From contig NC_064226.1 in NCBI RefSeq assembly GCF_023101765.2, positions 3,836,001 to 3,900,000 of the forward strand: a stretch of 64,000 nt of DNA. The letters are read 5' to 3'. The translations under genes were made by a program, and so were the position numbers. The DNA is from Spodoptera frugiperda. Lineage: Eukaryota > Arthropoda > Insecta > Lepidoptera > Noctuidae. Of this stretch, positions 59,291 through 64,000 are shown in pieces. Positions within the stretch are counted from its first letter, which is position 1; each line of letters starts with the position of its first letter. The notes beneath the pieces are model-generated. The model saw only the letters and a program-made list of their open reading frames with translations. It searched no databases and had not been told where the DNA came from.

Positions 59291-59835
59291 AAAATGATAC
59301 AATTCATTCTGAATGAACATATATTTTTAGTCTATAATCATCCGTCGTTTACACTTGTCCTAAACAAAACGTACTCCTACCTAATAATAACAACATAATT
59401 CACAAAAAACCTTAAATTTTGACACCACCAATAACCCGAAACAAAATAATATTCATGTTAGTCTGTCTATCATGTCGTGAACAATTTTCTTTCGACTTCA
59501 TTTTCCTGAGACGTTGATGAATATGTGCGTGACACGGTAGAATGCCCGCTAGTGATGTGGATACTGCTATTTATATCGAATTATCGTAATCCGAGTAGCG
59601 AGCTGGTGACAGTTTAGTATGATTGGCATCCGGAACCGGGAAATCGGTGTTAGTTTTCTTATATGCGGTTTTGTTTATTAAAATTTGTATGGTGATAACA
59701 TACCTATGCATATTACGGTGTTTAGAGAGTTTTTTCGGAGTTTTCCACGTTATATTATGAAGACATTATCATAATTAAATTCGATTGAAGGTCACAATTT
59801 TTAACCGACTTAAAACTATGGAGGATCGTACTTTA
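59291..59835. other. Unassigned AT-rich DNA
   Basis: Nothing recognised. Confidence 0.45.
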
Positions 59836-59855
59836 ACACGTGTTTAAACACGTGT
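59836..59855. promoter_or_regulatory. Perfect 20-bp palindrome with two CACGTG E-boxes
   Basis: ACACGTGTTT followed by AAACACGTGT is its own reverse complement. Both ends hold CACGTG, the site of bHLH factors of the MYC/USF/CLOCK-CYCLE class, with TTTAAA between. A third GTGTGTTTAAAC follows. Regulatory use is inferred from the motif. Confidence 0.45.
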
Positions 59856-60088
59856 GTGTTTAAACATAGTTTAGCCTATCTAATACATTTTCTGGTTTTC
59901 CAAAAATCTAACTGCCGTAAAATCTCAAGCCGTCTACCAACCAAATGTAGGGATGAAAGCAAAACCTCTTTAAGAAGATACTTTTGTTCAACACTGGAGG
60001 TCTTCATGCAGCAATTGGTGATAATAGTCATAAGTTTTCAATAAGCTAACAAGAAATCCGTGATTTATCCATCCTTGAATACTTAACA

Positions 60089-60253
60089 TGTATGTATGAT
60101 ATATTGTGTAATTTCTTTAGTAAACTAATTAGTAAATAATTATTTTTATAATTTAGTAAAAACAGTAAAAAACAAAAAGTAAAAAATAGTAATAATTTAG
60201 TAAATAATTAGTAAACTAAAGAAATTAACAACATACAATATATCATACAAATC
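60089..60253. repeat. Long AT-rich inverted repeat
   Basis: TGTATGATATATTGT followed by TAATTTCTTTAGT and AACTAATTAGTAAATAATTA on the left is matched, inverted, by the right part through 'TAATTTAGTAAATAATTAGT', 'AAACTAAAGAAATTA' and 'ACAATATATCATACA'. The arms are about 60 bases and enclose about 45 bases of A-rich sequence. No target-site duplication was found. Confidence 0.75.
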
Positions 60254-60582
60254 TTGCTTCAATATTATTACATTCGTGAGTACTTCAACTGACAACCAAC
60301 CAATGAAAACCTTTACCATAAAAAACTCCTTGGTATTTACTTTTTTGACGCAGCTCAAAAACCAAGGCTCTGGCCGAGCATATTTTCACAACACCCGAAT
60401 TCCGTTGTCATATAAATAATTAATTAAAAAGTGCCTGATTACTTAGACATTTTTAGCTTAGCCATTGTTCTTTGCAATTGTTCGGCACCGGATACGAAGA
60501 TTCTCACACTTCGGAAGTTTTACCTCATTTGTGACGTTTTTGTATGTATGTGTGACTTTACAGTGACGGAAGAGAAACAATA

Positions 60583-60611
60583 CTTTATGTATGTGTGTGT
60601 GTGTGTGTATG
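60583..60611. repeat. (TG)n microsatellite
   Basis: TATGTATGTGTGTGTGTGTG then TATGTG; a GT run of about ten units. Confidence 0.9.
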
Positions 60612-60998
60612 TGAATATTTATGATATTACGTAGTTTTAAAATGAGTGATTGATGCGCTATTATGTGAGATATAAATGTTTTTCCTGTTGTTATGTTATG
60701 TTGTGCTGGGAAAAATTGTGTTTGGTGAATGTAACGAAGTCAGGAAGGAGGTCTTTTGAATTCTTGTAATGGACGTGTATACATTTTAATGTCATATTTT
60801 ATTAGCTTTGGGTTTTAAAGTGGGCCTCTTAACCTCTAAGCTATCACGAAATTAACATTTAGAAAAAAAATATAAAAATATGGTTTGCACAATAAAGTTT
60901 TTCTATAGCCAATAGCCATTAATCTTTACAGTTCCATGACATTTACCATATGTACGTATACTCATAATAGATGGGGCCCAGTAGGGCTGATGTCTGAT
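60612..60998. other. Unassigned AT-rich DNA
   Basis: Nothing recognised. Confidence 0.45.
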
Positions 60999-61149
60999 CC
61001 GGAGCTGCGGATTATCTAGCGGGTTTACCGGGGCTCCGGCTCGAAAAGCAGGAGTAGGAACGGTTTTTAGCCAATAAGAGTCTGACATCCCTCCCGTCTT
61101 GCCCAAGGCGAGAGAAGTCATTGGATGATTTTCCCCCCTCAAAAAAAAT
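60999..61149 (+). mobile_element. Family A SINE-like copy A14
   Basis: CCGGAGCTGCGGATTATCTA head, GCGGGTTTACCGGGGCTCCG, 'CTCGAAAAGCAGGAGTAGG', 'AACGGTTTTTAGCCAATAAG' (a five-base deletion of GGGTGG), hairpin, 'TTGGATGATTTTCCCCCC' and an A run to 61149. Full length; A tail present. Confidence 0.92.
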
Positions 61150-61581
61150 AATATTCATAATATGTATATAGATGACCCATCCTTCACCCACTGATCGTAG
61201 TATGAAGCCCTACTATGAACTTATACTACAATTCCTATTACCTACATCTCGCCATGAGCCATTTCCACGTCACAAACTACGCTCAAGGTGCGACTGTGTC
61301 GCAACAGTTGCGCAACTAAGCAACTAAATACGTGACACATCCTTGAATGAGTGTAGAAGACGAACCAGTGTGATTCAGAATGTTACTTAATAGCTTCTTG
61401 TAGTGAATCCTAATTAAATTGTGTGAGTATTGCATAGGAGTTGCATTTTCCATTATCGCTATTACTGTTTTGAATTTTAAGCAATTTATGTAAAGTTGCT
61501 TGTGTGTTGATGGGTGATTTCAATATCGAAGCTTTTAATCGAATTATTTATTAAAATGTGAATGCGTATTTCTTTAGCTTT
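61150..61581. other. Unassigned AT-rich DNA
   Basis: Nothing recognised. Confidence 0.45.
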
Positions 61582-61745
61582 CTTTTTTTATTGTACAAGC
61601 CGGTAAATGAGCAGACGGATCATCTGATGGTAGGCAACCGCCGCCGCCCATGGACACTTGAAACACCAGACGCGTTGCGAGTGCGTTGCCGGCCTTTTAG
61701 GGGTTAGGAATTTAAAGATTTTTGGGGAATCGGTGATTGGAAAGG
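61582..61745 (+). repeat. Family E dispersed repeat, copy E2
   Basis: TACAAGCCGGTAAATGAGCA, GACGGATCATCTGATGGTAG, CCGCCGCCCATGGACACTTG, 'GCGAGTGCGTTGCCGGCCTT' and 'GGGGTTAGGAATTTAAAG'. It ends like E1 at GGGGAATCGGTGATTGG. The minus frame at 61588-61803 is a shadow. Confidence 0.8.
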
Positions 61746-62179
61746 TTCTTTCGCTTTGCAATAGATGTTTTATGATGTTCTTTACTACCGGAGTACTCTC
61801 CAAAAATTACTATCTAGGGATTTTATTACTTCGATGAAAAGAGCTCGCCATATTAATTTTAAGGTGCTTGGTAACAATCCTCATTTGTATTATAATTTTA
61901 AAAGGACGTTAGTATTCAAGTTCATAAAATAAAGACATTAACATTGACTCCATTATTAACTTACTTCATATTCATTAAACATAAATTATAATATAACAAA
62001 TTAACCTACTAATGTAAAATAGCATTGGAATCTAATACTTGAAGATTACACAATCAATTAGTAATTAACTATATGATTAGAGTAACATTAATATACTGAA
62101 ATTTAATTAAACTTTAAGTAAAGGGAAATTATGAGCAATTTTGTTTGAATCAGAAAATAATTATGTAGTACAAGCTATA
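61746..62179. other. Unassigned AT-rich DNA
   Basis: Nothing recognised. Confidence 0.45.
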
Positions 62180-62262
62180 CAAATCCAATATAAGCTGACC
62201 GTCCATATTGCGGAAAGATCACACAAAGCGAGATCAGGATAAAATGGTTTTGTATAGCTCTA
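62180..62262 (+). repeat. Repeat D, copy D2
   Basis: 'AAATCCAATATAAGCTGACC', 'TTGCGGAAAGATCACACAAA' and 'GCGAGATCAGGATAAAATGG' align with D1 at 42714-42800. It lies about 300 bp from a family C 3' remnant, as D1 also does. Confidence 0.6.
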
Positions 62263-62555
62263 TGTGTAGACACATGTACCAATGTGATCATACATTTGAG
62301 CTCAATTTGTGATAATGTATAGCTGTTAGCTAGTTCTTGTGGCTTTATAGGTTACTTACTTACGACATACCGGTGCAAGGCATAAGCTTAATTCAGACAT
62401 ACTTTAGACTTTACTTTAAGTGTTTCAAAAGAATTGAAAAGGGCTGGCCAGATTGATCAACCCTAGTATTTAACCTATCTATAGAAGAATTGGTCTCTCA
62501 TTTGGACAAAGAATGTTAAGAAAAGCCATCATAGGTCTTATCATTAACACAGACA

Positions 62556-62602
62556 ACGTCACTTTTTATCTCCGAAGGCAGAGGTGCTATTACGGTAATT
62601 TT
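62556..62602 (-). mobile_element. Family C SINE 3' remnant C4 (minus)
   Basis: On the minus strand: 'TTACCGTAATAGCACCTCTG' then CCTTCGGAGATAAAAAGTG, matching 'CGTAATGTGTACTTTTGCCT' and the 'CCTTCGGGGATAA' ending of the family. Only the last 45 bases remain. Confidence 0.6.
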
Positions 62603-63117
62603 CTTTTAACTAAATAAGTAAGAACCTCCTTCCATCTTTGAAGTCGATTAATAAGATAATGCTTGTTTAATACAATGATTCGACAATACAATACGTTACA
62701 GGTATGAATCCCAATTGAAACAAAAAGAAAATTAACTACAGGTGGTGGTTTTATTTCACCTATAAGTGACAAATGTATTTATAAACGACATACAGATAGC
62801 TTTCTCTATTAGTTAATAGATCAACTCATCGCAATCTCCTTACACTTACAACTTAACTACAGACAGTAAGTAAGTAGGAACGTAGTAGGTAATACATGTC
62901 TAGAACATGGTGTTAACACGAGTAGCAACGATCTGTTGCAAAATGATTTATGATTACCCCTTCTCAGTCACTGGTAACCAGTACTAGTATGAAAGGGAAC
63001 TCGAAGGTACGTATTATTGAAATTGCGTTAGATACCAGGGACCAGGAGTGTACTAAGTGTTTTTGAAGGTAGTATAGGTCTGTAGGTTTTTGACGGGATA
63101 GGGCGATAAACGAAGAG
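62603..63117. other. Unassigned AT-rich DNA
   Basis: Nothing recognised. Confidence 0.45.
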
Positions 63118-63300
63118 ATGGATCATCTGGCTTGCACCGAGTTCGACGCTCTGATTGTCCAGCTTCAATTATTGAATCAACGAATCTTTACATCACGTTT
63201 GAATAAATGCAAACTCTTACTAAGGTTACTAAACGAGCAAACGATGTCTCGTTTCGATTTCGTTCAACGTAAAGAAAATTCGTCAGTAATTAAAGAGATA
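63118..63300. mobile_element. Family H fold-back element, H5 (damaged)
   Basis: 'ACCGAGTTCGACGCTCTGATTG' core on the left and 'GATGTCTCGTTTCGATTTCG' + TTCAACGTAAAG on the right keep H-family arms. The centre holds about 45 bases foreign to H1, and the outer left end is lost. The frame at 63118-63318 is an artefact of it. Confidence 0.6.
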
Positions 63301-63878
63301 ACAAAAATTAGTGTCTAGTTTTACCCTACCGGCCTTTGACATCACTGTTTATTTTTAACAATGATCATTTCATACTGTTTTCCTTTACTGCATTTGGGTA
63401 TTTTATTGACAAAAATATCTGACGTCAATTTTAACAATTAAAATATTTCAAGGTGGAGATTTTCCGTTAAAATACTCAAGTGCATAATATGTTATTTTAA
63501 GTTTATAAACAACTTTACATTAAGAAAGCCATTTAAAACATTCACAGCGACTGTGACCAGATGAAGTTGTAACTATGAAGAAAGGTTACCGACCTTTTAA
63601 TTAGCATTTCCTAAGAAAGTCTTAGTTAGTTTTAAACATACTTAATGTGATATTATGTGACATAAAGATGACTACAGATTACTGAAAACTACACATAATA
63701 ATTATTTGTTTTGTTTATGGGCATTTCTTTTAATTTGTTTTTAGAAATTATTGCCGTAGACTTGTGGTTTAACTGCATTAAGATGTGAACATAGACAACA
63801 TATTTCTTAATATATTAGTAAATTCCATGAAAAATAACCAACATTTATACTATGAATGCTGTGAGTATGTGTGTTTGT
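63301..63878. other. Unassigned AT-rich DNA
   Basis: Nothing recognised. Confidence 0.45.
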
Positions 63879-63965
63879 GTGTATGTTTGTTACTCAATCA
63901 TGTCAAAACGTCTGAAGGGATCGAGATGAAAGTTGGAACAAGGATACATTATAATGAAAACCAGC
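63879..63965 (+). repeat. Dispersed repeat fragment 'CTCAATCATGTCAAAACG'
   Basis: 'TTACTCAATCATGTCAAAAC', 'GTCTGAAGGGATCGAGATGA' and 'AAGTTGGAACAAGGATACAT' form a phrase series seen in insect repeats related to family F. It is cut by the window end. Confidence 0.45.
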
Positions 63966-64000
63966 CTATTTAACCTAAATTTGTTATTCCAGACCATAGT

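Noticed and set aside
59985..60010. 'TTGTTCAACACTGGAGGTC' as another RTE tail
   Set aside because: Differs from the J tails in the diagnostic CAGTGGACG and is too short to call.
1..64000. Many open frames of 60-130 codons on both strands
   Set aside because: At roughly 36 percent G+C, stops occur about once per 14 codons, which gives several frames over 100 codons per 64 kb by chance. Most frames use non-ATG starts, overlap opposite-strand frames or lie in repeats. Only three or four with balanced composition are mentioned, at low confidence.
1..64000. CRISPR arrays or bacterial operons
   Set aside because: No regular short direct repeats with equal spacers, and base composition and repeats are those of an insect.
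1..64000. Endogenous viral genes or toxin genes
   Set aside because: None of the open frames shows a recognisable viral or toxin domain.

Overview
The window looks like 64 kb of nuclear DNA from a moth or butterfly. The best match I can offer is a noctuid-type lepidopteran, and that is a judgement from repeat content rather than from a gene. It is AT-rich, with no bacterial gene structure, no operons, no recognisable rRNA or functional tRNA gene, and no CRISPR array. I found no protein-coding exon that I can support. Open frames of about 60 to 130 codons are scattered on both strands, roughly as expected by chance at this base composition. The most likely setting is intergenic DNA or one large intron.

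The recognisable content is interspersed repeats. Family A is a SINE-like element of about 150 bp with 14 copies. It has a folded GC-rich head, an A-rich tail and, in the best copies, target-site duplications. Families B (6 copies) and C (3 copies plus a tail) are tRNA-related SINEs with readable box A and box B. One C copy at 14.06-14.28 kb has a perfect 11-bp target-site duplication. Family E is the widespread lepidopteran repeat whose core reads 'GCAGACGGATCACCTGATGG'. Family F and relatives are repeats beginning 'CTAGCTTCTGCCAGCGG' or ending near 'ATAATATTAGTA'. Family H is a fold-back MITE-like family. It is absent from the first 38 kb and has four copies between 38.6 and 51.9 kb, plus a damaged one at 63.1 kb. 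Short 3' tails of non-LTR retrotransposons also occur, as do two repeat pairs (D and K).

Layout. 0-14 kb: sparse repeats, a GC-rich palindromic patch near 5 kb, a tandem duplication at 11.9 kb and C1. 15-30 kb: mostly family A copies, ATCGAT-rich patches at 19.4, 21.1 and 22.1 kb, and two TGACGTCA sites 84 bp apart at 29.5 kb. 30-41 kb: family E copies, a 148-bp tandem duplication at 32.0-32.3 kb beside a GC-rich unit, an RTE-like fragment at 37.1 kb, the first H element and a 252-bp-offset duplication surrounding an F element. 41-54 kb: the most repeat-dense part, with an (AT)n tract, A, C, D, B, H and K copies and a second fold-back element abutting H at 51.9 kb. 54-64 kb: scattered A, B, E and F copies, an E-box palindrome at 59.8 kb and a long AT-rich hairpin at 60.1 kb.

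No genes can be shown to work together here. The non-repeat signals most worth following are the CpG-rich patches and clustered motifs, which could be regulatory. I found no clear sign of a new protein-based system.
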